Part shown: in pieces, positions 1-5,400 of the stretch
Numbering within the stretch: position 1 is the stretch's first letter
Layout of the letters: the number at the start of each line of letters is the position of its first letter
Assembly: GCA_030671915.1 (NCBI GenBank)
Contig: DAOVHN010000207.1
Location: 1 to 5,400, forward strand
Direction of reading: 5' to 3'
DNA length: 5,400 nt
Origin: Pseudomonadota bacterium
Lineage (GTDB): Bacteria > Pseudomonadota > Alphaproteobacteria > UBA8366 > JADFVY01
The notes under the pieces: generated by a model
Told to the model about the DNA's origin: nothing
The model's input: the letters and a program-made list of their open reading frames with translations, nothing else
Databases searched by the model: none
Position numbers and translations under genes: made by a program

Positions 1-998
1 CAGAGTCGCCGCCAGGGCCCGCCGTCGGCGCCGCGCATTTCCAGGAAATGCTTCAGCCGCACCTCGGGGAAGGCGGTGGTCATATGGTCGACCCAGTCGC
101 TGATGCTGGGGGCCTCGCCCTCGAAACCCTCCAGTTTGCCGGCCATGAAGTCGCGAAACGACTTGCCGGCGACGTCTATATAGTCGCCGTCGCGGTAGAC
201 GAAATACATCGGCACATCGAGGAGGTAATCGACCCAGCGTTCGAAACCGAAGCCCTCGTCGAACACAAAGGGCAGCATGCCCGACCGGTCGGGATCGGTG
301 TCGGTCCAGATCTGGCTGCGATAGCTCAGGAACCCGTTCGGCTTGCCCTTTGTAAAAGGCGAGTTGGCGAACAGCGCGGTGGCGATCGGCTGCAGCGCCA
401 GCGCGACACGGAATTTCTTGACCATGTCGGCCTCGGACGAAAAGTCCAGGTTCACCTGCACCGTGCAGGTTCGGGTCATCATATCGAGCCCCAGATCGCC
501 GCGCGTCGGCATGTAACGTCGCATGATCTTGTAGCGGCCCTTGGGCATCCAGGGAATTTCCTCACGGCTGGCCTTCGGGTGAAAACCAAGGCCGATCATG
601 CCGGCCCCCATCTCGCCACAGACTTCCTTGACCTCGCGCAGATGCTCGTTCACCTCGCTGCAGGTTTGGTGGATATTTTCCACCGGCGCGCCGGAAAGCT
701 CAAACTGGCCGCCCGGCTCCAGCGTGATGGAGCAGCCGTCGGCCATGCGTAGCGCGATGATATTGTCGCCCTCGTAAACCGGTTCCCAGCCAAACCGCCG
801 CAGCCCTTCCAGCAGCGCCTTGATGCCGGGCGAGCCCTCATAGGCCAGCGGCCTGTGACCAGCCAGATCGTAGACGAACTTCTCGTGCTCGGTGCCGATG
901 CGCCAGGCTTCGCGGGGCTTGTTGCCGCGCTCAAAATATTCGACCAGTTGCCGCTTGTCCGTAATTTGGCTGCCGCCGTCGCTTGAAAGTGCTGACAT
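1..998 (-). CDS. gshA: Glutamate-cysteine ligase, partial (C-terminus beyond left edge)
   Basis: ATP-dependent joining of glutamate and cysteine to gamma-glutamylcysteine, the first and usually limiting step of cytosolic glutathione synthesis. The visible 332 residues read through to base 1 without a stop; from memory the family is roughly 450-460 residues, so about a quarter is missing. Motifs seen: GTEHEKF (residues 35-41), [11 protein letters not shown] (93-103), [10 protein letters not shown] (177-186), NSPF (212-215), [14 protein letters not shown] (225-238) and [15 protein letters not shown] at the visible end. These fit the plant-like/alphaproteobacterial GCS2-type ligase, not the E. 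coli GshA type. The start ATG (998-996) gives the expected N-terminal '[14 protein letters not shown]' region; its ribosome site is weak (an AAGG about 11 bases upstream). It lies 35 bp after rsmE on the same strand with no terminator between them, so co-transcription is likely. Confidence 0.95.
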   Translation of the reverse strand, partial: MSALSSDGGSQITDKRQLVEYFERGNKPREAWRIGTEHEKFVYDLAGHRPLAYEGSPGIKALLEGLRRFGWEPVYEGDNIIALRMADGCSITLEPGGQFELSGAPVENIHQTCSEVNEHLREVKEVCGEMGAGMIGLGFHPKASREEIPWMPKGRYKIMRRYMPTRGDLGLDMMTRTCTVQVNLDFSSEADMVKKFRVALALQPIATALFANSPFTKGKPNGFLSYRSQIWTDTDPDRSGMLPFVFDEGFGFERWVDYLLDVPMYFVYRDGDYIDVAGKSFRDFMAGKLEGFEGEAPSISDWVDHMTTAFPEVRLKHFLEMRGADGGPWRRL

Positions 999-1033
999 AT
1001 TTTGGGCCTTGCTTGCTGTATAATTTGCTTGTT

Positions 1034-1792
1034 TCAGTTGCGCCCCGGGGGGCGGTTTCGCCAGTCGCCCAGCACGGCCTGCCAGCAGGCCAGCGCCGCC
1101 AGGGCGGCAGTGTCGGCCCGAAGAATGCGAGGCCCGAGTCCGACGGCGTTTACATTGGGAAATTTATGCAGCAGGTCAAGCTCCGTTTGTTCGAATCCAC
1201 CCTCGGGACCGGTCAGAACCGCCCAGGGTCCGCCGGGGTCCGCCCCCCGCAGAAAATCGTTGATCGGCATGGCCTCCCCGGCCTCGGCGCAGAGCAGGAT
1301 GCGACGTTCGGCGGGCCAGGAATCAAGAATTTGTGATAAGGATCTGGCGTCCTCGATGCGCGGTACGGTCAGCCGTTCGCATTGCTCGGCGGCCTCTATG
1401 GCGTTGGCCGTCATGCGTTCCCGCTTTACGCGCTCGACAACGGTACGGCGCGTTATGGCGGGCATCAGCGCCGATACGCCCAGCTCCGTCGCCTTGCTCA
1501 CCAGGAAATCCAGGGGCGCGCGCTTCACCGGCGCAAAGACCAGCCAGAGATCGGGTTCCGGCGCCTGCGGGCGAAGCTGGCTGTTCACCGCCAGGATGGC
1601 CGACTTCTTGCCGACCTTGTCGATCCGCGCCAGCCATTCGCCGTCGCGCCCGTTGAACAACGCCACCGGGTCACCGGGCGCCAGGCGCAAGACATGGACC
1701 AGGTAATGGGCCTGCTCGCGGCCGCATTCCACCATCGCGCCACCGGCAAGATCGCCTTCAACGAACAATCTTGTTCGGGGCCTGTCGGTCAT
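1034..1792 (-). CDS. rsmE: 16S rRNA (uracil(1498)-N(3))-methyltransferase RsmE
   Basis: SAM-dependent SPOUT-class enzyme that methylates N3 of U1498 in 16S rRNA of the assembled 30S subunit. The 252-residue product has the family's usual length: an N-terminal PUA-like RNA-binding part (about 1-75; [13 protein letters not shown] at 29-41) and a C-terminal knotted domain with SKATELGV (99-106), EAAEQCER (133-140), the SAM-loop GPEGGF (195-200) and the knot motif [11 protein letters not shown] (219-229). The last reads ADTA where ETA is commoner, a conservative change. I chose the ATG at 1792-1790 because the protein then begins [10 protein letters not shown] as expected for the family, and an AGGAA lies about 9 bases upstream. 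An in-frame TTG at 1843 would add 17 atypical residues. The gene is divergent from ubiA and probably leads an operon with gshA. Confidence 0.95.
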   Translation of the reverse strand: MTDRPRTRLFVEGDLAGGAMVECGREQAHYLVHVLRLAPGDPVALFNGRDGEWLARIDKVGKKSAILAVNSQLRPQAPEPDLWLVFAPVKRAPLDFLVSKATELGVSALMPAITRRTVVERVKRERMTANAIEAAEQCERLTVPRIEDARSLSQILDSWPAERRILLCAEAGEAMPINDFLRGADPGGPWAVLTGPEGGFEQTELDLLHKFPNVNAVGLGPRILRADTAALAALACWQAVLGDWRNRPPGRN

Positions 1793-1862
1793 GCCGGGAA
1801 TTTCCTGCCTGTGATATGCTGTCGAGCTTGTCCCGCGGGGCAAGGGGCGTCAAGATTAGCCC
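1793..1862. promoter_or_regulatory. Divergent rsmE/ubiA intergenic region, presumed two promoters
   Basis: This 70 bp is the only non-coding DNA between the two divergent start codons, so promoters for both directions should lie here or reach into the coding ends. On the minus strand a TTGACG box (1853-1848) is a good -35 for rsmE, but the position 17 bp downstream reads CAAGCT, a poor -10. On the plus strand TATGCT (1815-1820) could be a -10, with no good -35. The region is inferred from gene layout; the individual boxes are weak. Confidence 0.35.
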
Positions 1863-2795
1863 ATGAGCGATCATACGCAAAGCAACGCCTCGGATATCCC
1901 GCGCGGAAGCTGGGTCGACCGTTTCGCCCCAGCCTGGGCGCGTCCCTGGCTGCGGTTGGCGCGCCTCGACCGCCCGATCGGAACCTGGCTGCTGCTGCTG
2001 CCCTGCTGGTGGAGCACCGCGCTGGCGACCGCCGCCGGCCCGCAACCGGCATGGCCCAGCCCGTGGTACATCCTGCTGTTCGGGGTCGGCGCGGTGGTGA
2101 TGCGCGGGGCGGGCTGCACCTGGAACGACATCACCGACCGGGAATTCGATGGACAAGTCGCGCGCACCGCGACGCGCCCGATTCCCAGCGGCGACGTGAC
2201 GGTGCGCGGCGCGATCGTTTTCCTGTTGCTGCAGATGCTGCTCGGGCTGGCTGTTCTTGTCAGCTTCAACAATTTCGCCATCGCGGTTGGCGTGGCCGCA
2301 CTGCTGCTGGTCTTCCCCTATCCCTTCATGAAGCGCATCACCTGGTGGCCGCAGGCCTGGCTTGGGCTGACCTTCAACTGGGGTGCGCTGGTCGGCTGGG
2401 CGGCGGTGGCGGGAAGCCTGTCCCCGGCGCCGTTGCTGATGTATGCGGCGGGTTTCTTCTGGACCCTCGGCTACGACACGATCTACGCCCACCAGGACAA
2501 GGAGGACGACGCGCTGATCGGCGTCAAGTCCAGCGCCCGGCGACTGGGCGGGCGGACCCGGCCCTTCCTGTTCCTGTTCTACGGGGTAACGGTCCTGATG
2601 CTGGGCGCGTCGGGCTGGGCCGCCGGCATGGCCTGGCCGTTCTATATCGGCCTGGCGGCGGTGGCCCTGCAACTGACCTGGCAGGCGGCGGATGTCGATA
2701 TCGACTCGCCGCAAGACTGCCTGGCCAAGTTCAAGTCCAACAAATGGTTCGGGCTGATCCTGCTGGCCGGAATTATCGCGGCCGGCCGCACCTGA
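1863..2795 (+). CDS. ubiA: 4-hydroxybenzoate polyprenyltransferase UbiA
   Basis: Integral inner-membrane enzyme that transfers a polyprenyl chain from its diphosphate to 4-hydroxybenzoate, the committed membrane step of ubiquinone synthesis. The 310-residue product has both Mg-diphosphate binding motifs: NDITDREFD (88-96) after RGAGCTW, and YDTIYAHQDKEDD (204-216). LDRPIGTWLLLLP (35-47) is the typical family N-terminus, and GVKSSARRLG (220-229) follows the second motif. About eight or nine hydrophobic stretches are visible (near 41-57, 67-85, 115-134, 138-153, 165-183, 190-203, 234-252, 256-273, 295-308). About 30 hydrophilic residues precede the first. The ribosome site is weak; no better in-frame ATG lies between here and the conserved region. 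Its stop is 3 bp from that of the convergent DUF302 gene. A menaquinone or heme prenyltransferase is less likely given the motif wording and the ubiD further along. Confidence 0.95.
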   Translation: MSDHTQSNASDIPRGSWVDRFAPAWARPWLRLARLDRPIGTWLLLLPCWWSTALATAAGPQPAWPSPWYILLFGVGAVVMRGAGCTWNDITDREFDGQVARTATRPIPSGDVTVRGAIVFLLLQMLLGLAVLVSFNNFAIAVGVAALLLVFPYPFMKRITWWPQAWLGLTFNWGALVGWAAVAGSLSPAPLLMYAAGFFWTLGYDTIYAHQDKEDDALIGVKSSARRLGGRTRPFLFLFYGVTVLMLGASGWAAGMAWPFYIGLAAVALQLTWQAADVDIDSPQDCLAKFKSNKWFGLILLAGIIAAGRT

Positions 2796-2798
2796 ACG

Positions 2799-3185
2799 TC
2801 AGAGTTTGTCGATCACGCCCTTGATAAGGCCCTGGACCTCGACGGCGAGCGCGCCGAGATCGGCATTCTCGATGGCGGCCATGGAGGCGATGGGATCGAC
2901 CGCCGACACCTCGACCTTGCCGTCTTCCTTCTGCTGGACGACGAAATTACAGGGCAGCATCACGCCGATCTTGTTCTCGCATTGCAGCGCCTTGTAGGCG
3001 AAGGCCGGATTGCATGCGCCGAGAATGGTGTAGCGGGGGATATCGACGTCCAGCGCGCCCTTGAGTTTTTCGCTGACGGGGATCGTGCACAGGATGCCGA
3101 AATCGATTTCCTGAAGCGCGGCGGTGACGTCTTCAATGGCCTGATCGAAAGAACAGTCCAGTGTCTTGCTGAAATGGTAAGACAT
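2799..3185 (-). CDS. DUF302 family protein
   Basis: Small cytosolic-looking protein of 128 residues with no signal peptide or membrane segment. It matches the DUF302 pattern: an N-terminal helix/strand part starting MSYHFSKTLD, then ILCTIPVSEKLK (31-42), RYTILGACNP (51-60), AYKALQCENKIGVMLPCN (63-80) and VEVSAVDP (91-98). The domain spans nearly the whole chain. Five cysteines are present (11, 33, 58, 69, 79); C58 and C79 lie in the conserved GACNP and LPCN blocks. The biochemical role of DUF302 is not established; heme, metal or redox binding is only a guess from the cysteines. The start is supported by TGAGGA three bases upstream of the ATG (3194-3189). It is divergent from the DUF2914 gene across 177 bp and convergent with ubiA, so it is probably transcribed alone. 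Confidence 0.88.
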   Translation of the reverse strand: MSYHFSKTLDCSFDQAIEDVTAALQEIDFGILCTIPVSEKLKGALDVDIPRYTILGACNPAFAYKALQCENKIGVMLPCNFVVQQKEDGKVEVSAVDPIASMAAIENADLGALAVEVQGLIKGVIDKL

Positions 3186-3250
3186 GATTCCTCACGGTAG
3201 ATTTTCTGGATTTAGCGAAGCAGCCGGCAAGGCTTGGTGGTATGAATCCT

Positions 3251-3278
3251 CATATAGTGTTGGCGAGGCCAGTGTCAC
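3251..3278 (-). promoter_or_regulatory. Candidate sigma-70 type promoter for the DUF302 gene
   Basis: Read on the minus strand, GTGACA (3278-3273, five of six matches to TTGACA) is followed after 16 bp by TATATG (3256-3251, four of six matches to TATAAT). Transcription would begin near 3244 and leave a leader of about 60 bases before the ATG at 3185. On the plus strand the same AT patch contains TATAGT (3253-3258, five of six), but without a -35 at proper spacing. Prediction by eye only. Confidence 0.4.
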
Positions 3279-3289
3279 GGATTTTTCCG

Positions 3290-3315
3290 TTAAGTCCTGC
3301 TTAAGTAGTGTCCTG
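3290..3315 (+). repeat. Two interleaved short direct repeats upstream of the DUF2914 gene
   Basis: TTAAGT occurs at 3290-3295 and 3301-3306, an 11 bp period (about one helical turn), and GTCCTG occurs at 3294-3299 and 3310-3315. Both pairs lie 50-75 bp before the DUF2914 start codon, just upstream of a TACAAA (3316-3321) that could be part of a promoter. The spacing would suit a dimeric regulator bound to one DNA face, but six-base repeats can arise by chance and no known operator is recognised. Confidence 0.3.
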
Positions 3316-3362
3316 TACAAATAAACACCGATTTTTTGCCCCCGTGACGTAGGAAGAATAGA

Positions 3363-3758
3363 ATGAAACAGCTTACCCGGTTTGTTTTGGCGTTGGCGTT
3401 TGTCGTGATGGCGCCCCTGCCCGCCATGTCCGCCGAGCCCACAGTCTCGCGCGCGCAGTTCACCAGTTCGATTCTTGACCGCGAACCCACGGACGAGCTT
3501 TCGGCGATCGGTCCCGATGCGGATAAGGTGTTCTTTTTCACCGAGCTGCGCCATATGGACGGCACCACCGTGACCCATCGCTGGTCTCTCAACGGCACGG
3601 TCATGGCCGAGGTCAGCTTTAACGTGCGGGCGTCGCGTTGGCGGGTCCATTCCAGCAAAACGCTGCTGCCGGAATGGCGTGGCGACTGGGTTGTCGACGT
3701 TGTCGACGAGACCGGTGCGGTTGTCGAATCCAGGACGGTGGGCTACAGCGCCCAGTAA
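3363..3758 (+). CDS. Exported DUF2914 domain protein
   Basis: A 131-residue protein with a clear Sec signal peptide: basic start MKQLTR, hydrophobic core at about 7-20, and probable cleavage after the alanine at 24 (PAMSA then EPTVS), giving a periplasmic product of about 107 residues. The mature part matches DUF2914: VFFFTELRHMDGTTVTHRW (56-74), NGTVMAEVSFNV (77-88), then RWRVHSSKTLLPEWRGDW (92-109) and VVDVVDETG (110-118). The domain is a small beta-rich unit of unknown function; here it is the whole mature protein, not a tail on an enzyme or a membrane protein. The start is supported by AGGAAG (3351-3356) six bases before the ATG. The gene is divergent from the DUF302 gene and its stop is 4 bp from that of the convergent 244-residue gene. 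Confidence 0.85.
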   Translation: MKQLTRFVLALAFVVMAPLPAMSAEPTVSRAQFTSSILDREPTDELSAIGPDADKVFFFTELRHMDGTTVTHRWSLNGTVMAEVSFNVRASRWRVHSSKTLLPEWRGDWVVDVVDETGAVVESRTVGYSAQ

Positions 3759-3762
3759 TCAT

Positions 3763-4497
3763 TCATTCCCACCCGGCCCGGCCGGATTCGGCGCCGGCCG
3801 GTCGGGCGGGGTGCCCGAAGGAAACCGCGTCGGTCGAGATCGCCTCGGTGCAGGCAGCCCGGAATCCAGAATCCTCCACCAGTTTGAGCACGAACTCGTC
3901 CGCGCCGTCGCCGGGTGAAAAGCGCTCGCGCACGATTTCCAGAACTTCCGCCGTCGTCAGCGCCTTCGGGCGCCGGCCTTTCGCCGGCATGGCGGATAGC
4001 GCAACGGCGTCGCCGCCATGCAGCAGATGGCCGTTCACGCCGACATAGAGATGGACGAAATCAAGGTCCGTACCGCAATCCAGCGCCAGCTCGATATCCT
4101 CGATCACCGCATATTGATATTTCGCCGCATAAAGTTCCGTGCCGTGCATGACATCGAGTTGCCGCCCGTCCAGCCAGTTGACCGATAACGTCACTTCCGC
4201 GCCGGGCGCGTGCTGCAGCATGGCGGGGACAGACCCGTAACCGGTGATATGAGCCGAATAATAAATGTCGAAGTCCCGCAGCCGCGCGCGCTGGACGGGA
4301 ATTTCGCCCTCGTCGCCGAATTTGCGGGTCAGTTGCCGCGGCGACTGGTTCGACCCGATGGCCAGCACCGGCGTCCTGTCCTTGCGCATGGCGGGATCGA
4401 AGGCGGCAACCTCGCCGGCCCGCCAGACATAGGACGCCTCGGGTATCGCGTAGGGGTACCCGCGCGCGCGATCGAGTTTGGCTCTGGTCTCAGGCAT
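3763..4497 (-). CDS. Conserved-looking protein with GSN motif, possibly gamma-glutamylcyclotransferase-like fold
   Basis: I do not recognise a named family with certainty. The 244-residue product has no signal peptide or membrane segment. Residues 45-50 read LAIGSN followed by QSPRQLTRKF (51-60); a [YF]-G-S-N at the end of the first strand, followed by a leucine-containing helix, is the hallmark of gamma-glutamylcyclotransferase-like proteins, although the usual aromatic residue is isoleucine here. Other distinctive blocks are YSAHITGYGSVPA (80-92), LSVNWLD (104-110), MHGTELYAAKY (117-127) and FSPGDGADEFVLKL (193-206). E121 could stand where that fold has its catalytic glutamate, but this is inference. 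The first 40 residues are outside any fold I can place. It starts 5 bp after the stop of the DUF4170 tandem gene, so the two are probably one transcript. The ribosome site is weak, consistent with translational coupling. Confidence 0.75.
   Translation of the reverse strand: MPETRAKLDRARGYPYAIPEASYVWRAGEVAAFDPAMRKDRTPVLAIGSNQSPRQLTRKFGDEGEIPVQRARLRDFDIYYSAHITGYGSVPAMLQHAPGAEVTLSVNWLDGRQLDVMHGTELYAAKYQYAVIEDIELALDCGTDLDFVHLYVGVNGHLLHGGDAVALSAMPAKGRRPKALTTAEVLEIVRERFSPGDGADEFVLKLVEDSGFRAACTEAISTDAVSFGHPARPAGAESGRAGWE
3772..3806. terminator. Strong GC hairpin between convergent genes, candidate shared 3'-end structure
   Basis: CCGGCCGG (3778-3785) and the identical, self-complementary CCGGCCGG (3794-3801) can form an 8 bp stem with the 8-base loop ATTCGGCG. 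CCCG (3772-3775) and CGGG (3803-3806) add four outer pairs after a small internal loop. It lies just past the DUF2914 stop and inside the last codons of the 244-residue gene. No T-run follows on either strand, so it is not a classic intrinsic terminator; it could stabilise 3' ends or pause polymerase. Part of the symmetry may simply reflect GC-rich coding sequence. Confidence 0.35.
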
Positions 4498-4502
4498 GTG
4501 GC

Positions 4503-4877
4503 TCAGACATGGTCGATCCGGTAGCGCACATGCGCGTCATCGATATGCTTCCACGACATTTGCTGCCACAGGGCCTGCGCTTCCTTGTAGGACTGGAACG
4601 GGCCAAAGCGTTCTTCTTGCCGGCCGTCGACGAGCTCCTCGAAACCGGTATCGGTGTATTCTCCGCCGACCACCCAATAGGCGCGGGCGTCCTCGGTATC
4701 GATGGTATAGCGGACATGGGCGTCGTCGATATGTTCCCAGGACAGGCGCGCCCACTCGTCCTTGGCGTCTTCATAGGACGTGAACGGCCCATGCCGCCCG
4801 GGCTCGCCGCCGCCCGCGATCATGATGAAATCCGTGTCGACATATTCGCCGCCGACCACCCAGTATGTCTTGGCCAT
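4503..4877 (-). CDS. Tandem DUF4170 protein (two repeats)
   Basis: A 124-residue soluble protein consisting almost wholly of two copies of a module matching DUF4170. Copy 1 spans 5-60 and copy 2 spans 67-122, joined by a six-residue linker (TEDARA). Each begins YWVVGGEY and ends in DDAHVRY followed by x-I-D; GPF, SY and SW are also shared, and I count 33 of 56 aligned residues identical. A single-module protein would be about 70 residues, so this is a two-module form. Function is unknown; the module is small and rich in aromatic and acidic residues. I start at the ATG at 4877, giving MAKTYWVV directly before the module, with GGAGAG eight bases upstream; an upstream ATG at 4916 has no ribosome site and adds 13 atypical residues. 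The GSN-motif gene follows 5 bp downstream. Confidence 0.85.
   Translation of the reverse strand: MAKTYWVVGGEYVDTDFIMIAGGGEPGRHGPFTSYEDAKDEWARLSWEHIDDAHVRYTIDTEDARAYWVVGGEYTDTGFEELVDGRQEERFGPFQSYKEAQALWQQMSWKHIDDAHVRYRIDHV
4512..4865 (-). repeat. Internal gene duplication: two 168 bp copies of the DUF4170 module
   Basis: Copy 1 is at 4698-4865 and copy 2 at 4512-4679, separated by 18 bp and in the same reading frame. The ends are best conserved: both open with codons for YWVVGGEY and both close with codons for HIDDAHVRY. The middles have diverged, with about 59% protein identity by my count overall, so the duplication is not very recent and is unlikely to be an assembly artefact. Confidence 0.8.
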
Positions 4878-4946
4878 TGCGCGCTCTCTCTCCGCTTGAC
4901 GGGCCCAAAATAACATAACAACGTGGCGGGATGAAGGCTCGCAGAC

Positions 4947-4977
4947 TTGACGCCATGGGCGAGACGGTCTGTATAGG
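4947..4977 (+). promoter_or_regulatory. Candidate promoter for ubiD
   Basis: TTGACG (4947-4952, five of six matches to TTGACA) is followed after 19 bp by TATAGG (4972-4977, four of six to TATAAT), preceded by TG at 4970-4971. The spacing is longer than the usual 17 bp. Transcription would begin near 4984, about 19 bases before the chosen ubiD ATG, and downstream of two in-frame upstream ATGs (4931, 4955), which supports the 5003 start. Confidence 0.4.
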
Positions 4978-5002
4978 GCGGGAACAACCCGGCGCGCGTA
5001 TC

Positions 5003-5400
5003 ATGCCCTATTCATCCCTTCGCGATTTCATCGACCATCTGGAAAGCAACGGCCGGCTGGTGCGGGTTTCCGCGCCGGTCTCGACCGAACTGGAGATCAC
5101 GGAAATCCAGACGCGGCTGCTGGCCGACGAAGGCCCGGCGGTGCTGTTCGAGAACGTGGTCGGCGCCGACGGGCGAAAATTCGACATGCCGGTGCTGGCG
5201 AACCTGTTCGGCACGACAGAGCGCGTGGCCTGGGGCATGGGGCGCGAGCCGCATGAGTTGCGGGCGATCGGCGAGGCGCTGGCCTTCCTGCGCCAGCCCG
5301 AACCGCCGGGCGGCTGGCGCGAGGCCATGGACATGCTGCCGATGGTGAAAACCGTCATGGCCATGAAACCGAAAACGACCGGCCGCGCGCCCTGCCAGGA
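5003..5400 (+). CDS. ubiD: 4-hydroxy-3-polyprenylbenzoate decarboxylase UbiD, N-terminal part
   Basis: Prenylated-FMN dependent decarboxylase that removes the carboxyl group from the UbiA product in ubiquinone synthesis; the cofactor is supplied by UbiX, not seen here. The visible 132 residues are the typical N-terminus: MPYSSLRDFIDHLESNGRLV (1-20), ELEITEIQTRLL (29-40), GPAVLFENVVG (44-54), PVLANLFGTTERVAWGMG (63-80). The family is about 490-500 residues, so most of the enzyme, including the cofactor and active-site residues, lies past the right edge. In-frame ATGs at 4931 and 4955 would add 24 or 16 residues that do not resemble the family, so I start at 5003. The ribosome site is weak. Since UbiD relatives act on other aromatic acids, the assignment to ubiquinone rests on the N-terminal match and the nearby ubiA. 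Confidence 0.9.
   Translation, partial: MPYSSLRDFIDHLESNGRLVRVSAPVSTELEITEIQTRLLADEGPAVLFENVVGADGRKFDMPVLANLFGTTERVAWGMGREPHELRAIGEALAFLRQPEPPGGWREAMDMLPMVKTVMAMKPKTTGRAPCQ

Noticed and set aside
48..752. Plus-strand open frame of 234 codons
   Set aside because: It is antisense to gshA, whose motifs are unambiguous across the same bases.
1793..1843. N-terminal extension of rsmE from a TTG at 1843
   Set aside because: The ATG at 1792 has a better ribosome site and gives the family's usual N-terminus.
1758..2714. Minus-strand open frame of 318 codons opposite ubiA
   Set aside because: Low-complexity Q/R/G/P-rich translation opposite a gene with full UbiA motifs; a shadow frame.
2778..2789. 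Perfect 12 bp palindrome GCGGCCGGCCGC at the end of ubiA as a terminator
   Set aside because: With a loop it gives only a four-pair stem and no T-run follows; such palindromes are common in GC-rich coding DNA.
1382..2824. Long plus-strand open frame of 480 codons overlapping rsmE and ubiA
   Set aside because: It lies antisense to rsmE and in another frame of ubiA, has an arginine/glycine/alanine-rich composition typical of GC-rich shadow frames, and shows no family motif.
3277..3290. ACGGA-TTTT-TCCGT inverted repeat as a terminator
   Set aside because: The stem has five pairs and no T-tract follows; it also lies upstream of both genes, so I mention it only as a possible operator.
3192..3650. 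Minus-strand frames across the DUF302/DUF2914 gap and the DUF2914 gene
   Set aside because: They run antisense to a gene with a signal peptide, a good ribosome site and a recognisable domain, and have no such support themselves.
4931..5002. In-frame N-terminal extension of ubiD from ATGs at 4931 or 4955
   Set aside because: The added residues do not resemble the UbiD N-terminus, and a plausible promoter overlaps them.

Overview
The window is GC-rich and densely coding. It carries eight protein genes, two of them cut by the window edges, and I see no RNA genes, insertion sequences or CRISPR arrays. The set suggests an alphaproteobacterium, possibly Rhodospirillales-like: a plant-type/alphaproteobacterial glutamate-cysteine ligase, a single-domain RsmE next to it, an alphaproteobacterial-type UbiA, and DUF4170 modules, which I know mainly from alphaproteobacteria. 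The lineage is an inference from protein character and gene order, not from a search.

Left part (1-1792, minus strand): rsmE (16S rRNA U1498 N3-methyltransferase) is followed 35 bp downstream by gshA (first step of glutathione synthesis), which runs off the left edge. They are probably one transcript. Centre-left (1863-2795, plus): ubiA, the membrane prenyltransferase of ubiquinone synthesis, is divergent from rsmE across 70 bp. Its stop codon lies 3 bp from the stop of a convergent DUF302 gene (2799-3185, minus).

Centre (3186-3362): the longest non-coding gap, about 177 bp and AT-richer than its surroundings. It separates the DUF302 gene from a divergent exported DUF2914 protein (3363-3758, plus) and holds a plausible minus-strand promoter, a small inverted repeat and two interleaved short direct repeats.

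Right part (3763-4877, minus): a two-gene unit, with a protein made of two tandem DUF4170 modules followed 5 bp later by an unrecognised 244-residue protein that has a GSN-type motif reminiscent of gamma-glutamylcyclotransferase-like folds. This unit ends 4 bp from the DUF2914 gene, over a strong GC hairpin. At the right edge, ubiD (decarboxylase of ubiquinone synthesis) starts at 5003 on the plus strand and leaves the window.

Functionally, ubiA and ubiD act at consecutive stages of ubiquinone synthesis, and gshA makes the main thiol. The four small proteins between ubiA and ubiD have no established function. The window looks mostly like ordinary chromosomal housekeeping DNA. The least explained parts are the DUF4170 tandem plus its GSN-motif partner, and the regulatory gap at 3186-3362.
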